Shown: positions 17,904 through 28,564 of the stretch, piece by piece
Layout of the letters: every line of letters begins with the position of its first letter
Position numbering within the stretch: position 1 is the first letter of the stretch
Source: Steroidobacteraceae bacterium
GTDB lineage: Bacteria > Pseudomonadota > Gammaproteobacteria > Steroidobacterales > Steroidobacteraceae
Assembly (NCBI GenBank): GCA_017853175.1
Contig: JAFMKA010000001.1
Location: forward strand, 1 to 64,000
Direction of reading: 5' to 3'
Length of the DNA: 64,000 nucleotides
Notes under the pieces: generated by a model
Told to the model about the DNA's origin: nothing
Seen by the model: the letters and a program-made list of their open reading frames with translations, nothing else
The model's database searches: none
Position numbers and translations under genes: made by a program

Positions 17904-19188
17904 CGCCGTCCTTCATGACGAAGTGAACACGCTGCATCACCGAGATATCGACGAGCGGATCGCCCGGCACTGCGACAAGATCAGCGATCTTACCCACCGC
18001 CACGCTACCGAGCCGATCATCGATCTCGAGAAATTTGGCGGTGACAGAAGTTGCCGACTGAATGGCTGCCATCGCCGGCATCCCCGCTTCGACCATGAGC
18101 ACGAATTCCCGTGCGTTCTCACCGTGAGCCGAAACGCCGGTATCGGTGCCGAAGAGAATTTTGACGCCAGCCTTATAGGCCTTGGTAAAAGTTCCCTGAA
18201 TCTGCGGCCCGACGAGCGCGGCCTTCGGGCGAACGACCGCCGGGAAATATCCGTCTTCCTTCGATCGGTCATAGACCCAGCGCCCGGCCGTGATAGTGGG
18301 CACATACCACGTTCCTCGCTCTTTCATGAGCGTCATCGTTTCGTCATCCATGAACGTACCGTGTTCGATGGTGTCGACACCGGCACGGACCGCACGCTTC
18401 ATACCCTCCGCTCCGTGAGCATGGGCTGCGACCTTGAATCCGTAGTCTCGGGCGGTGATGACGATCGCGCGGATTTCTTCTTCGGTGAACTGCGGGTTGA
18501 GACCGTTCTTCGCGATCGAAAGTACGCCGCCTGTCGCTGTGATCTTGATGAGATCAGAGCCTTCTTTGTATCGCTGACGAACCGCCTGAGCCGCTTCTTC
18601 CGGCCCGTTGACCACACCCTCGAGCGGGCCCACGTCCTTACCGTTCAGATATTCCGCCCAACCGTTGGTCGGATCGGCATGACCGCCCGTTGTGGCAATC
18701 GACTTGCCTGCGGCAAACACTCTCGGGCCGGCCACCTTACCTGCATTGATGGCGTTGCGAAGCGCGATGCTCGCGCGAAAACTGTCGCCAAGGTCGCGTA
18801 CCGTCGTAAAACCCGCCAGCAGCGTTCGTTCGGCATACATCACGCTGTCGATCGCGACGTCCGGCGCATCTTTCTTGAAGCGCTCGAGTTCGCTGTTTCG
18901 ACTGTGCTCGCTGGTGAGGTGCACATGCATGTCCATGAGCCCAGGCATGACCGTCGATTTGCGTAAGTCGATGAGCGTGTCGCCCGTAGCGGGCTTGCGA
19001 AACCCGCCCTCGATTGCAGTGATGCGGCCCTGGTCGACGACGATGGTACGGTCTTTCAGAGACTCGCCACTGACTCCATCGATCACACGACCTGCATGAA
19101 TCACTGTCGCGGCATGAGTCGCTGGTGCAAAACACGATACCGCCATCAGTGCCGCTAGAGTTACGGTCTTGAACTTTGACATGGACAT
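17884..19188 (-). CDS. Secreted metal-dependent amidohydrolase (imidazolonepropionase/prolidase-like)
   Basis: Amidohydrolase-superfamily protein, 434 residues, with a signal peptide (about 1-26, ending THAAT). Metal motif HVHL (88-91) after [17 protein letters not shown], the HAHGAEGM histidines, [10 protein letters not shown] and [12 protein letters not shown] follow in order. This is the subgroup annotated as Xaa-Pro dipeptidases or imidazolonepropionase-like proteins, often exported; substrate cannot be told from sequence. It is the upstream partner of the alpha/beta-hydrolase, whose start overlaps its stop. Confidence 0.85.
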   Translation of the reverse strand: MSMSKFKTVTLAALMAVSCFAPATHAATVIHAGRVIDGVSGESLKDRTIVVDQGRITAIEGGFRKPATGDTLIDLRKSTVMPGLMDMHVHLTSEHSRNSELERFKKDAPDVAIDSVMYAERTLLAGFTTVRDLGDSFRASIALRNAINAGKVAGPRVFAAGKSIATTGGHADPTNGWAEYLNGKDVGPLEGVVNGPEEAAQAVRQRYKEGSDLIKITATGGVLSIAKNGLNPQFTEEEIRAIVITARDYGFKVAAHAHGAEGMKRAVRAGVDTIEHGTFMDDETMTLMKERGTWYVPTITAGRWVYDRSKEDGYFPAVVRPKAALVGPQIQGTFTKAYKAGVKILFGTDTGVSAHGENAREFVLMVEAGMPAMAAIQSATSVTAKFLEIDDRLGSVAVGKIADLVAVPGDPLVDISVMQRVHFVMKDGVVYRQP

Positions 19189-19205
19189 TCTCCTCTACAG
19201 GATCT

Positions 19206-19670
19206 TCAGCGAATCGCCATGAGCTCCACATCGAACACGAGCGTCGCGCCACCGGGGATGACCCCACCGGCGCCTCGTGCTCCGTAACCCAATTCTGCGG
19301 GAATGATCAAACGACGCTTGCCGCCTACTTTCATTCCGGCGACACCTAGGTCCCAACCTCGGATGACCTGACCGCCACCGACCGTGAAAGCAAACGTATC
19401 GCCGTGATCACGCGAGCTATCGAACTTCTTGCCCTTGCCCTCGGGTTTCGAGGGGTCATGTAACCAACCCGTATAGTGCACGACGGCCGTTTGCCCTGAA
19501 GTGACCTCGGCACCGGTACCCAATTCAAGATCTTCTTTGACGAGCTCTGACATCGCGGCCTCCTGAGCCAGGGTGTCGCCGCGATTCGACGCAAGCAACG
19601 TGGGGAAAAACGTCGTCGCCATCAAGATACCAGCGACCGACACGATCAAGATCCAGACCATCGCTCTCAT
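19206..19670 (-). CDS. FKBP-type peptidyl-prolyl cis-trans isomerase, membrane anchored
   Basis: Prolyl isomerase that helps protein folding in the envelope. The start at ATG 19670 gives 154 residues with an N-terminal hydrophobic segment ([19 protein letters not shown]), then one FKBP domain: [58 protein letters not shown] and [11 protein letters not shown] longer open frame to 19940 is only the antisense-frame continuation inside msrB. The start overlaps the msrB stop (ATGA), so the two are coupled. Confidence 0.9.
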   Translation of the reverse strand: MRAMVWILIVSVAGILMATTFFPTLLASNRGDTLAQEAAMSELVKEDLELGTGAEVTSGQTAVVHYTGWLHDPSKPEGKGKKFDSSRDHGDTFAFTVGGGQVIRGWDLGVAGMKVGGKRRLIIPAELGYGARGAGGVIPGGATLVFDVELMAIR

Positions 19671-20083
19671 TTGGAACCACCATCGGATGAGGTTTCTGGC
19701 GCAAAGGCCAGCGATACGGAGTTGATGCAATAGCGCAGACCGGTGGGCTTCGGCCCATCGGGGAACACGTGTCCGAGATGCGCGTCGCAGTCGGCGCAAA
19801 CGACCTCGATTCGTACCATTCCGTGACTCGTGTCGCGATGTTCGCGGACACGCTCTTGCGCGAGCGGAGTCCAGAAACTCGGCCAACCCGATCCAGAATC
19901 GTACTTGGTGTCGGAATGAAATAATTCCGAGCCACAGCAAGCACAGGCGTAAACGCCGCGCTCTTTGTTGTAGGTGTACGCGCCCGTGAAGGCACGCTCG
20001 GTACCCTTGTTACGCGTCACCTCATACGCGAGAGGCGATAATCGCTCGCGAAGCTCGCCATCCGTCGGAACGGGCTTTTTCAT
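19667..20083 (-). CDS. msrB: Peptide-methionine (R)-S-oxide reductase
   Basis: Repairs methionine-R-sulfoxide in proteins. 138 residues with the zinc CxxC pairs C47/C50 and C96/C99, the GSGWPSFW substrate loop (64-71), [17 protein letters not shown] and catalytic C119 in RYCINSVSL. No signal peptide, so cytoplasmic. Coupled to the FKBP gene downstream by a four-base overlap. Confidence 0.95.
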   Translation of the reverse strand: MKKPVPTDGELRERLSPLAYEVTRNKGTERAFTGAYTYNKERGVYACACCGSELFHSDTKYDSGSGWPSFWTPLAQERVREHRDTSHGMVRIEVVCADCDAHLGHVFPDGPKPTGLRYCINSVSLAFAPETSSDGGSK

Positions 20084-20125
20084 GTCGCGATTATGACATG
20101 CCGCCCCCTCCCCTGATGCGAGGGA

Positions 20126-22009
20126 TTAACTGGCGGTCATCAACTGTCCGAGCAATTTGTTGAGACGACGGACAAACTCGCCCGGGTTAGCCACAGAACC
20201 GGACTCCGCCAATTTGGCCTGATCATGCACAAGCAGAGCGAGCTCTCCGAATTCGTCCTCGGCGCGTGTGGCGTCAAGACGACGAATGAGAGGATGCGCG
20301 ACGTTGATTTCGATCGACGGCTTCGTCTCAGGCACCGCCTGCCCCGATGCGGCCAGAATACGGCGCATCTGCGATCCGACATCGCCCTCCGACAAGACGA
20401 GACACGCAGGCGTGTCGGCGAGGCGCGAACTGACTTTCACCTCAGATACCCGATCACCTAGGGCATCCTTGATGCGCTTTAAGAGTTTCTTATTCTCCTT
20501 CACGGCTTCGTCAATCGCCGCCTTCGAGGCATCGTCTTCGAGACCGCCGAGCTCGAGATCGCCGCGCGAAACATCCTTGAATCGTTTGCCTTCGAATTCG
20601 CGGAGATAACCCATCATCCACTCGTCGACACGATCGGCGAGCAACAACACTTCGATACCTTTGGCACGCAGTTGCTCGAGGTATGGGCTACCTCGCGCGG
20701 CCGTAATTGAATCGGCGATGAGGTAGTAGATGCGCTCCTGCCCACTCTTCATGCGAGCGATATAGTCCGAGAGCGTGGTCTTGGGATCGTCGCTCTCGTC
20801 ATGCGTACTCGCAAACCGCAATAACGGCAGGATTTTTTCGCGGTTCGTCGGATCTTCGCCAGCGCCCTCCTTGAGCACAGGCCCGAACTCCTTCCAGAAG
20901 GTGGCGTATTTTTCCGGCTCGTCCTTGGCGAGACGTGCGAGCAAATCAAGGGCGCGCTTTGTCAGCGCCGAGCGCATGGCCTCGACTTCACTGTCTTGCT
21001 GAAGCAACTCGCGCGATACGTTCAGTGGAAGATCGTTTGAGTCGAGCACGCCACGGAAGAACCGTAGATACATCGGTAGGAACTGCTCGGCGTCATCCAT
21101 GATGAAGACGCGACGGACATAAAGTTTCAAACCTCGTGAAGCATCTCGCTGATAGAGATCGAAGGGCGCTCGACCCGGCACGTAGAGCAGCGAGGTGTAT
21201 TCGCGCTTACCTTCGACTTTGTTATGGCTCCAGGCGAGCGGCTCAGCGAAGTCGTGAGCAATATGCTGGTAGAACTCTTTATATTCCTCGTCCTTGATGT
21301 CGCTACGCGGTCGCGTCCACAAGGCCTGCGCCTGGTTCGCTGCCTCCCAATCAAGACTCGCCTCGCCCTCTTTTCGCATCAGCACAGGGAAGGCGATGTG
21401 GTCAGAGTAACGCCGCACCAACGAGCGAAGCCGCCAGCCGTCCGCGAACTCTTTCGCTTCTTCTTTAAGGTGCAAAACCACCAACGTACCGCGCTCTTCT
21501 CGAGTCGTCGTCTCGATGGTGAACTCACCGTCGGCCTTAGACGCCCAGCGGATCGCCGCCGAGGCGACCTCGCCCGCCTTGCGTGAAAAGACCTCGACTT
21601 CGTCGGCGACGATGAACGCAGAATAAAATCCGACACCGAACTGACCGATCAACTGCGAATCTTTTTGTTGATCGCCCGTCAGTCGCTTGAAGAAATCTGC
21701 AGTGCCCGACTTGGCGATGGTTCCGAGGTGGGCGATGGCCTCCTCCCGGTTCATGCCGATACCGTTATCGCGTATCGACAATGTTCGCTTTGTCGCGTCG
21801 TAATCGACCCAAATCTTCAGCTCTGCATCGCCCGCCATCAGGTCCGGCTGGGCGAGTGACAAAAATCGCAGCTTGTCATTGGCATCTGAGGCATTCGAGA
21901 TCAGCTCTCGCAAAAAGATTTCACGATGGCTGTAGAGCGAATGAATCATCAGCCGAAGGAGTTCCTTCACCTCCGCCTGAAAGCCATGCTTCTCGGTGTT
22001 CTCGGACAT
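20126..22009 (-). CDS. htpG: Chaperone protein HtpG (Hsp90)
   Basis: Bacterial Hsp90, 627 residues, cytoplasmic ATP-dependent chaperone. N-terminal ATPase ([46 protein letters not shown]), middle domain ([39 protein letters not shown]) and C-terminal dimerisation domain are all present. Good ribosome-binding site GAGAGG just before the ATG, and a sigma-32-type heat-shock promoter at 22051-22078. Confidence 0.97.
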   Translation of the reverse strand: MSENTEKHGFQAEVKELLRLMIHSLYSHREIFLRELISNASDANDKLRFLSLAQPDLMAGDAELKIWVDYDATKRTLSIRDNGIGMNREEAIAHLGTIAKSGTADFFKRLTGDQQKDSQLIGQFGVGFYSAFIVADEVEVFSRKAGEVASAAIRWASKADGEFTIETTTREERGTLVVLHLKEEAKEFADGWRLRSLVRRYSDHIAFPVLMRKEGEASLDWEAANQAQALWTRPRSDIKDEEYKEFYQHIAHDFAEPLAWSHNKVEGKREYTSLLYVPGRAPFDLYQRDASRGLKLYVRRVFIMDDAEQFLPMYLRFFRGVLDSNDLPLNVSRELLQQDSEVEAMRSALTKRALDLLARLAKDEPEKYATFWKEFGPVLKEGAGEDPTNREKILPLLRFASTHDESDDPKTTLSDYIARMKSGQERIYYLIADSITAARGSPYLEQLRAKGIEVLLLADRVDEWMMGYLREFEGKRFKDVSRGDLELGGLEDDASKAAIDEAVKENKKLLKRIKDALGDRVSEVKVSSRLADTPACLVLSEGDVGSQMRRILAASGQAVPETKPSIEINVAHPLIRRLDATRAEDEFGELALLVHDQAKLAESGSVANPGEFVRRLNKLLGQLMTAS

Positions 22010-22050
22010 CGATCCTCTCCCGAAATTCAGCGAAAATTTGTTGGAAGGGG

Positions 22051-22078
22051 ATTTGGGGCGCCCCAGCCCGATTTCAAG
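22051..22078 (-). promoter_or_regulatory. Sigma-32 (heat-shock) promoter of htpG
   Basis: On the minus strand: -35 CTTGAAA (22072-22078), a 13-base spacer, -10 CCCCAAAT (22051-22058), against the sigma-32 consensus CTTGAAA-N(11-15)-CCCCATNT. It lies about 40 bases upstream of the htpG ATG, and the -35 overlaps the ppnN stop codon. Confidence 0.85.
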
Positions 22079-23462
22079 GCCGAACGATGCGGTAGCAGGG
22101 CACGTACGCCGTCCCCGGCAGCTTCATTCTCTGCTGAGCCACGAAGCTCGCCAGCAGCTCATCCAGCATTCCCATCAATTCGGGGTCGCCGGTCAGCTCG
22201 AACGGTCCATGGCGCTCGATCGCCCGAATTCCATGCTCCTTGACGTTGCCACTCACGATGCCCGAGAACGCGCGTCGCAGATTTGCGGCAAGCTCGTGGG
22301 GCGGTTGATCGCGGTGTAACCGGAGCGTGCGCATCGAGGCATGGGTGACCTCGAACGGCCGCTGGAACTCCGGATCGATACGTAGCAGCCAATTGAAGTT
22401 GAACGAATCGCCATTCTTTTTACGAAAGTCGCGTACCTCGTCGGCACCGCGATCCATGATTCTGGCGACCTCGGCCTGATCGTCGATGACTATCTTGAGT
22501 TTTGAAAGCGCAGCATCGCCGATGGTGCCCGCCAGAAAATCGCGGATTCTCTCGAAGTAGGCTGCGCTACTTCGCGGCCCCGTCAACACCACTGGAAACG
22601 GCTGATGAGCGTTAGCAGGGTCGAGCAGTATCCCGATCAAGTAAAAGATTTCCTCGGCCGTGCCCGCGCCGCCCGGGAACACCACGAGACCGTGCGCCAC
22701 CCGAACGAATGCCTCGAGTCGCTTTTCGATGTCGGGCATGATCACGAGGTTATTGACGATCGGGTTTGGTGGCTCGGCGGCGATGATGCCGGGCTCGGTC
22801 AATCCCACATATCGCCCCGAGCTAATTCGTTGCTTTGAGTGTCCGATGGTGGCGCCCTTCATCGGGCCTTTCATAGCACCCGGACCACAGCCGGTGCAGA
22901 CGTCGAGACCACGCAAGCCGAGCTCGTATCCCACGCGCTTGGTGTACTCATATTCTTCACGGCTAATCGAGTGACCGCCCCAACACACCACTAGGTTAGG
23001 TCTGATCTTGTGGTCGAGCAGGCGCGCATTGCGCAGGATATGAAACACCGCGTTCGTAATCGACTGCGGGCGACTTAAGTCAAACCGACCGCTATCTACG
23101 ATTTCGTTGGCCGTATAAACAATATCGCGCAGCACTGCGAACAGCAGCTCTTTGGTTCCCCGAATCATCTGACCATCAACGAAAGCCATGGCCGGTGCGT
23201 TTTTGATCTCGAGCTTCACGCCCCAGGCGTGTCGCAAAATTTGAATATCAAAATCTCGATAACGCTCAAAAATTTCACGCGCATCGTCGGTGTCGCTACC
23301 CGCGTTGAGCACGGCCAATGCGCACTGACGGAACAAGGGATAAAGCCCGCCCTGCCCCGTCGACAGCAGCTGCTCTATTTCTTCTTGCGAGAGGCTTTCG
23401 AGGGCGCCGCGAGGCGCGACTCGCGCATCGACGACTTCGGGAATGACAATACTGGTTTCCAA
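22074..23462 (-). CDS. ppnN: Nucleotide 5'-monophosphate nucleosidase PpnN (LOG family)
   Basis: Cleaves purine and pyrimidine nucleoside monophosphates at the glycosidic bond; the E. coli enzyme is stimulated by (p)ppGpp. 462 residues, matching the long PpnN/YgdH form rather than short LOG proteins. The LOG motif [18 protein letters not shown] is near the middle, preceded by [14 protein letters not shown]. The C-terminus includes [26 protein letters not shown]. Gene order with htpG downstream. Confidence 0.93.
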   Translation of the reverse strand: METSIVIPEVVDARVAPRGALESLSQEEIEQLLSTGQGGLYPLFRQCALAVLNAGSDTDDAREIFERYRDFDIQILRHAWGVKLEIKNAPAMAFVDGQMIRGTKELLFAVLRDIVYTANEIVDSGRFDLSRPQSITNAVFHILRNARLLDHKIRPNLVVCWGGHSISREEYEYTKRVGYELGLRGLDVCTGCGPGAMKGPMKGATIGHSKQRISSGRYVGLTEPGIIAAEPPNPIVNNLVIMPDIEKRLEAFVRVAHGLVVFPGGAGTAEEIFYLIGILLDPANAHQPFPVVLTGPRSSAAYFERIRDFLAGTIGDAALSKLKIVIDDQAEVARIMDRGADEVRDFRKKNGDSFNFNWLLRIDPEFQRPFEVTHASMRTLRLHRDQPPHELAANLRRAFSGIVSGNVKEHGIRAIERHGPFELTGDPELMGMLDELLASFVAQQRMKLPGTAYVPCYRIVRP

Positions 23463-23475
23463 GGAGTTCTCCGAA

Positions 23476-23988
23476 TCAGGGACGGATATCGATCGGCGTG
23501 CCGTCGGCGACCAGCATCCAAACTTCCATCATGTCCGCGTTGTTGAGCGCGATGCAGCCGTCCGTCCAGTCCTCGCGAGCGTAGTGCTCGAGTGGCCACC
23601 GCGGCTCGTTAGGTAGGCCATGAATCATGATCAGGCCACCCGGCGGCACGCCGGCCTGGCGGGCCCGAGCTCGATCGCGCTCGTTGGGGTAAGACACACG
23701 AATCGAGAGGAAAAAATCGCTCCGCGGGTTGCGCGAGTCAAGCAGGTAACGCCCCTCCGGCGTTCGAAAATCACCCTCGCGCTGTTTATGCCCGTCTGGA
23801 CGCAACCCCAATGAGACGCGATAGGTACGCAGCAAGGTCGGTCCACGCCACAACTCTAGACGCCTCGCAGCCTTGTGCACGACGACTTCGGTCGCCATGG
23901 GCAACTGCTGTGTACCGCTCCTCGCTGTCGGAGCGATGAGGCCACAGGCGATCACGAGGAGGATGGCAAGACGCCACATGCCTCGCAT
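23476..23988 (-). CDS. L,D-transpeptidase (YkuD/YafK type)
   Basis: Exported YkuD-domain protein of 170 residues, signal peptide about 1-24. The catalytic motif H123 in MIHGLPN and C145 in WTDGCIALNN is the form seen in YafK/DpaA-like enzymes, which cross-link peptidoglycan or release Braun-type lipoprotein. It lies 13 bases upstream of ppnN and just downstream of the lytic transglycosylase gene, consistent with a cell-wall role. Confidence 0.87.
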   Translation of the reverse strand: MRGMWRLAILLVIACGLIAPTARSGTQQLPMATEVVVHKAARRLELWRGPTLLRTYRVSLGLRPDGHKQREGDFRTPEGRYLLDSRNPRSDFFLSIRVSYPNERDRARARQAGVPPGGLIMIHGLPNEPRWPLEHYAREDWTDGCIALNNADMMEVWMLVADGTPIDIRP

Positions 23989-24013
23989 TATAGAGGGCCT
24001 GAACGACTAGGCC

Positions 24014-25459
24014 CTAGAGGCTGGAATCCGCTGCGGGCGTGGGTGCCTGGACAGCGAGTTCAGCGAGCGTCGACGGGCGATCGCCGGGCAATTGCAGCAC
24101 TCGCCCTCGCTTGAGCTTGGCCGCAGGGTCGAGTCCGTTGAGCTCTGCGATGCGACGGACATTGAGGCCATACTTTCGCGCAATCTGATGCAGGGTTTCG
24201 CCGCGCCCAACCTTATGGGCCCGCGGACCGATTTGCGCGACGTAAATTTGATGGGCGCCGACTCGCGCGACGAACTCCTCTGGCGAGAGTACCCGATCGG
24301 ATGGCAGTCGTAGACGGTATCCCCGGGGAACGAGGCGCTCACCCGACCAGACCGCGGGCCGCAAGGCCGGATTCAACTCGCGCAACGTCCCCATTGGCAC
24401 CTCGAGCGCCTTCTCGAGATGCTTGATGTCCGCGTAGCCGGGTAACTGAACCTCATGAAACTGCAGCTCCGGCGCGCGTGTGACCCCTGGAAAATAACGC
24501 TGCGGGTCTTGGTCGATAGTGAGCGCAGCCAAAAATGAGGGATAAAAATTGCGCGAGGCGAAACCGAAGGTTCGGCTGCGATAGTTGCGAGCGATCACGC
24601 CAAAGTCGTCGGTGCCCATCACTTGTCGCGCTCGCCGCATACCCCCAGGACCATGGTTGTAGGCCGTGATCGCCAAAGGCCAACTGCCGAGCAAACGATA
24701 ATTACTGAGCAACAGCCGGGCAGCGGCTTCGGTCGAGCGGAAGGGATCGAGACGTTCGTCGACGATGTCGTCGACCCGCATGTAGAGACGGCCCGTCGAG
24801 CGCATGAACTGCCATAGGCCCGAAGCACCCACTTTCGAGTAAGCGCTCGGCGTAAAGGACGACTCGACATGCGGTAATGCCGCAAGCTCAGGAGGGAGCC
24901 CCAAAGAATTGAAGGTTTGTGCGATGTGCGATTCCCAGGTGCCGGAGCGCACGATACCGGCTCGGAATCGATCAGCCTGTCCGAGTTGGAATCGAACCTC
25001 AGCCCTCGCCTCTCTCAGGCGAGCAGGAGTTGCGTCTTTACCCCACAGCTGCAACACCCGACGCGCATCGCCGGTGACCGATTCCGCTGTGCCGGCTTCG
25101 AGTGCGTGCACGGCGGCATCGAGGCCAGCGATCCAACGATCTCTCGACCGAGTGATCAATTCTCGACGCTGCGAAGAGCCCGGAGGTCCGGCGAGCGCAA
25201 GATCGAGTGTTTCATAGACCACGCCGAGATGACGCTCGTCATGCATGAAACCCTGAAGCGTGGTGATTTCGCTGTAGACGCGAATCCAGAATTCGACGTC
25301 TCGCTGAATTTCGACCGGTCGCGGAATCTCTCGCGATACCGTCTCGACCGACGGCGATTGATCGGGCGGGACGATAGAGGGCTGACCCGCGCCGAGCGCG
25401 GGCGACACCAAGACTGTGAGAGCGAGAGAGGTGGCTAGAGAACGTGCCAGGCGCCGCAA
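24014..25459 (-). CDS. mltD: Membrane-bound lytic murein transglycosylase D-like, with LysM
   Basis: Cleaves peptidoglycan glycan strands with formation of 1,6-anhydromuramyl ends. 481 residues: signal peptide (about 1-23), an N-terminal helical region, SLT domain with catalytic E199 in LPHVESSFTPSAYSKVGASGLWQFM and AITAYNHGPGGM, then one LysM domain near 409-456 (VGRGETLHQIARKYGLNVRRIAELNGL). No lipobox cysteine is visible at the signal-peptide end, so it may be periplasmic rather than a lipoprotein. E. coli MltD has two LysM repeats; here I see one clear repeat and a diverged one before it. Confidence 0.9.
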   Translation of the reverse strand: MRRLARSLATSLALTVLVSPALGAGQPSIVPPDQSPSVETVSREIPRPVEIQRDVEFWIRVYSEITTLQGFMHDERHLGVVYETLDLALAGPPGSSQRRELITRSRDRWIAGLDAAVHALEAGTAESVTGDARRVLQLWGKDATPARLREARAEVRFQLGQADRFRAGIVRSGTWESHIAQTFNSLGLPPELAALPHVESSFTPSAYSKVGASGLWQFMRSTGRLYMRVDDIVDERLDPFRSTEAAARLLLSNYRLLGSWPLAITAYNHGPGGMRRARQVMGTDDFGVIARNYRSRTFGFASRNFYPSFLAALTIDQDPQRYFPGVTRAPELQFHEVQLPGYADIKHLEKALEVPMGTLRELNPALRPAVWSGERLVPRGYRLRLPSDRVLSPEEFVARVGAHQIYVAQIGPRAHKVGRGETLHQIARKYGLNVRRIAELNGLDPAAKLKRGRVLQLPGDRPSTLAELAVQAPTPAADSSL

Positions 25460-25463
25460 GGCG

Positions 25464-26171
25464 TCACCCGCACTTCGAATCGCCGCAATTGAGGCAGGTC
25501 ATGCAGCCATCCATCATGACCACTGCCGCAGTGCTGCACTTCGAGCAAAGCTGCGCACCTTCCGGGAAATGAGACTTGGCGAAAGCATCGGTCTGCTTCG
25601 CGCGAGCCTCGAACTCTGCGCGCTTTTCTTCGACGAGCTTTTTCTGGTGCTCATCGAGTTCTACATGCCCCAAGAGACCGATGGTCTGCAGATGTTTCTC
25701 GATGACGTGACCCAGCTCGGCAATGATCGACGGCATGAATTTTCCGCCCGGCTGCCAATAGCCACCGCGAGGATCGAACACGGCCTTGAGCTCCTCGACG
25801 AGGAACGTGACGTCACCACCCTTGCGAAACACTGCAGAAATAATGCGCGTCAGGGCGACGATCCATTGATAGTGATCGAGGTTCTTCGAGTTGATGAAGA
25901 CTTCGAAGGGTCGTCGCTGCTCGTGCTCAGTGCCTTCGTTGAGGATGATGTCATTGATCGTGACGTACATCGCATGATCGGACACCGGCGTCTTGATCTT
26001 GTACGTAGAGCCGATCAGCACCTCGGGACGCTGAACTTCTTCGGTCAGGCGAATGACTTTGCCGCCGTGGGACGTAGTCCGCTCGGTGACAGCAGGTGCC
26101 GGCGCAGGTTCCGCTCCCGGCTTTTGAACGCGGTATTTAGAGATCTTTCGATCGATCTTGATAGCAGCCAT
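25464..26171 (-). CDS. nrdJb: Class II ribonucleotide reductase small partner, NrdJb-like
   Basis: 235-residue protein that corresponds to the C-terminal part of vitamin-B12-dependent ribonucleotide reductase when that enzyme is encoded in two pieces, as in Pseudomonas aeruginosa. It holds a TSCPD-like domain (GSTYKIKTPVSDHAMYVTINDI, FEVFINSKN, ALTRIISAVFRKGGD) and a C-terminal cysteine cluster: CSKC, MDGCMTCLNC and the final CGDSKCG, which is in the position of the redox-active tail cysteines. ATG at 26171 or TTG at 26177 could start it. It follows nrdJa by a few bases. Confidence 0.87.
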   Translation of the reverse strand: MAAIKIDRKISKYRVQKPGAEPAPAPAVTERTTSHGGKVIRLTEEVQRPEVLIGSTYKIKTPVSDHAMYVTINDIILNEGTEHEQRRPFEVFINSKNLDHYQWIVALTRIISAVFRKGGDVTFLVEELKAVFDPRGGYWQPGGKFMPSIIAELGHVIEKHLQTIGLLGHVELDEHQKKLVEEKRAEFEARAKQTDAFAKSHFPEGAQLCSKCSTAAVVMMDGCMTCLNCGDSKCG

Positions 26172-26185
26172 AAACAAACTAATCC

Positions 26186-28333
26186 TCAGAACTTGCCGTA
26201 GTAGCCTTCTTTCAAGGCGTCGTACAGATTGGCGGCGGTGTGCTTCTCGCCGTCGTATTCGATTTCTTCGTCACCCTTCACGGAGATCTCGGAGCCGTCC
26301 TCGAGCGTGAACACGTAGGTCGTGTTCTTGAGGTCTTCTTCCTTGACGAGCACGCCCTGGAACGCTTCGGGATTGAAGCGGAAGGTGGTGCAGCCCTTGA
26401 GACCTTTCTCGTGCGCGTAAAGGTAGATGTCCTTGAACGACTCGTACTTGAAGTCGGTCGGGACGTTGGCCGTTTTCGAAATGGATGAGTCCACCCACTT
26501 CTGAGCAGCAGCCTGAATATCGACGTGCTCGTTCGGCGTGATGTCGTCGGCCGTCGTGAAATATTCAGGCAACTTCTCGGACGGATTGGTGGAGTTCGGC
26601 ATCGCCTTCGCGTTGATGATCTCGCGATAGGCGAGCAACTCGAAGGAGAAGACGTCGACCTTCTCTTTAGACTTCTTGCCTTCTCGAATCACGTTACGGA
26701 AGTAGTGATGCGCAAACGAAGGCTCAATGCCATTGCTTGCATTGTTGGCGAGTGACAACGAGATCGTGCCCGTCGGAGCAATCGAGGTGTGGTGCGTGAA
26801 GCGCGCGCCGACCAGGGCGAGCTGCTCGACGAGTGTCGGCGCAACCGAAGCCACCCGCTGCATATACCGGCTATAGCGTGCGTGCAGGACGCGACCCGGA
26901 ATCTTCGAGCCGACTTTCCAGCCGTCGCGCGCCATTTCGGGACGCTTGCGCAGCATTTCGCCAGTGACCGTGAACTCCTCGTTCATGATCGGCGCAGGAC
27001 CCTTCTCGCGGGAGAGATCGAGAGCTGCTTCCCAACCAGCGATCGCCATTTCGCGCGAAACATCTTCAGTGAATTGAATTGATTCGGGCGAGCCGTACTT
27101 CATGCGCAGCAGCGTCATCGTACTGCCAAGACCCAAGAAGCCCATGCCATGACGGCGCTTGCGAAGAATCTCGTTACGCTGCCCCTCGAGCGGCAGACCG
27201 TTCACTTCGACGACGTTGTCGAGCATGCGAGTGAATACTTTGACGACCTCGCGATACTCTTGCCAATCGAATTCGGCCTGTTCGGTGAACGCGTTGCGCA
27301 CGAAACGGGTGAGGTTGACCGAGCCGAGCAAGCACGAGCCATATGGCGGCAGGGGCTGCTCGCCGCAGGGATTGGTCGCGCGAATATTTTCGCACCACCA
27401 GTTGTTGTTCATCTCGTTGACGCGATCGATGAGGATGAACCCCGGCTCCGCGAAATCGTAGGTGGACGACATGATGACGTCCCACATGCGGCGTGCCGGC
27501 ACCGTCTTGTAAATCTTGCAGGCGACGAGCCCGCTCTCGCCCACGACGAAGTTTTCGGAGTAAGGCCACTCGCGCCAGACGTACTTGCTCTCGTCCGAAA
27601 GATCGGGCTTCTCAGCCTCGAACTCCTTGCGCAGCAATGGAAATGCGAGTTTCCACTCGCGATCTTCACGCACCGCCGCCATGAACTCGTCGGTGATGAG
27701 CAGCGAAAGATTGAACTGTCGCAAACGACCGTTCTCGCGCTTGGCGCGAATGAACTCCATGGCATCGGGGTGTCCGACGTCGAACGTTCCCATCTGCGCA
27801 CCGCGACGACCACCGGCCGACGACACGGTGAAACACATCTTGTCGTAGATATCCATGAAGGACAGCGGCCCCGAAGTGTAGGCACCCGCACCCGACACGT
27901 ACGCACCGCGAGGACGGAGCGTCGAGAACTCGTAACCGATGCCGCAGCCCGCTTTCAACGTAAGGCCGGCCTCGTGAACCTTATTGAGGATGTCGTCCAT
28001 CGAATCGCGAATGGTTCCCGACACCGTGCAGTTGATCGTGGAGGTCGCCGGCTTATGCTCGAGCGCGCCTGCGTTCGAGGTAATGCGTCCGGCCGGGATC
28101 GCACCGCGACGCAACGCCCAAAGAAAACGCTCGAACCAATGCTCGCGCTCGGCAGGCGCCTCGACATCGGCGAGTGCTCTGGCGACACGCTGATAGGTGT
28201 CGTCCATAGATCTATCGACCGGCTCACCGCTCTTCGAAACGAGGCGATATTTTTTGTCCCAGATATCGATCGACGCCTCCTGAAACGGAATGCTGTCGAC
28301 GTCCTTGGATACGAGCTTCACAACGCTGTTCAT
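26186..28333 (-). CDS. nrdJa: Adenosylcobalamin-dependent ribonucleoside-diphosphate reductase, large part (NrdJa)
   Basis: Radical enzyme that reduces ribonucleotides to deoxyribonucleotides with adenosylcobalamin, so it works with or without oxygen. The 715-residue form starts at ATG 28333 (MNSVVKLVSKD); an open frame runs to 28405. Active-site residues: C102 in TSTINCTVSGT, C323 in TNPCGEQPLPPYGSC, and TGTISLSLANNASNGIEPSFAHHY. The tail cysteines are not in this chain but in the next gene, so the two products must act together. Promoter and an NrdR-like box lie upstream. Confidence 0.94.
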   Translation of the reverse strand: MNSVVKLVSKDVDSIPFQEASIDIWDKKYRLVSKSGEPVDRSMDDTYQRVARALADVEAPAEREHWFERFLWALRRGAIPAGRITSNAGALEHKPATSTINCTVSGTIRDSMDDILNKVHEAGLTLKAGCGIGYEFSTLRPRGAYVSGAGAYTSGPLSFMDIYDKMCFTVSSAGGRRGAQMGTFDVGHPDAMEFIRAKRENGRLRQFNLSLLITDEFMAAVREDREWKLAFPLLRKEFEAEKPDLSDESKYVWREWPYSENFVVGESGLVACKIYKTVPARRMWDVIMSSTYDFAEPGFILIDRVNEMNNNWWCENIRATNPCGEQPLPPYGSCLLGSVNLTRFVRNAFTEQAEFDWQEYREVVKVFTRMLDNVVEVNGLPLEGQRNEILRKRRHGMGFLGLGSTMTLLRMKYGSPESIQFTEDVSREMAIAGWEAALDLSREKGPAPIMNEEFTVTGEMLRKRPEMARDGWKVGSKIPGRVLHARYSRYMQRVASVAPTLVEQLALVGARFTHHTSIAPTGTISLSLANNASNGIEPSFAHHYFRNVIREGKKSKEKVDVFSFELLAYREIINAKAMPNSTNPSEKLPEYFTTADDITPNEHVDIQAAAQKWVDSSISKTANVPTDFKYESFKDIYLYAHEKGLKGCTTFRFNPEAFQGVLVKEEDLKNTTYVFTLEDGSEISVKGDEEIEYDGEKHTAANLYDALKEGYYGKF

Positions 28334-28508
28334 GCCTGAGCCGGCCCTCAAATTCCAGATAAATTGCCCACGAAACGACGGGAAAAAACCAACGAAAGCC
28401 GACAAGACCGCCCACGGGACCTGCGCAGACCTTGTTTTCTTTATTGGCTAGCCGCGCAAAAACGGCCGATTCCCCACCCCCGACCCAGCCCTTTGCGCCG
28501 CTGAGGAC

Positions 28509-28524
28509 GCACAAGATGTAGTGT
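28509..28524 (-). promoter_or_regulatory. NrdR-like box
   Basis: gcacaagatgtagtgt matches 13 of 16 positions of the NrdR box as I know it (ACACWATATMTWGTGT). It lies 11 bases downstream of the proposed nrdJ -10, around the transcription start, where a repressor would block transcription. NrdR boxes usually come in pairs about 31 bases apart; I see no good second copy at that spacing. Confidence 0.55.
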
Positions 28525-28535
28525 CGTAGGGCGGA

Positions 28536-28564
28536 AGAGTAAGCATGCCCCCATGGAGCGTCAA
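28536..28564 (-). promoter_or_regulatory. Possible sigma-70 promoter of nrdJa-nrdJb
   Basis: On the minus strand: -35 TTGACG (28559-28564), 17-base spacer, -10 TACTCT (28536-28541). The -35 is strong and the -10 weak. It would leave a leader of roughly 190 bases before the nrdJa ATG. Confidence 0.45.

Noticed and set aside
17923..18966. A 347-codon open frame on the plus strand
   Set aside because: Antisense to the amidohydrolase gene, Arg/His-rich nonsense composition.
27149..28339. A 396-codon open frame on the plus strand
   Set aside because: Antisense shadow of nrdJa, caused by GC-rich third positions; no protein family recognised.
28334..28508. A cobalamin riboswitch before the B12-dependent reductase
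   Set aside because: No B12-box-like conserved core or matching stems were seen in the leader; NrdR control explains the region better.
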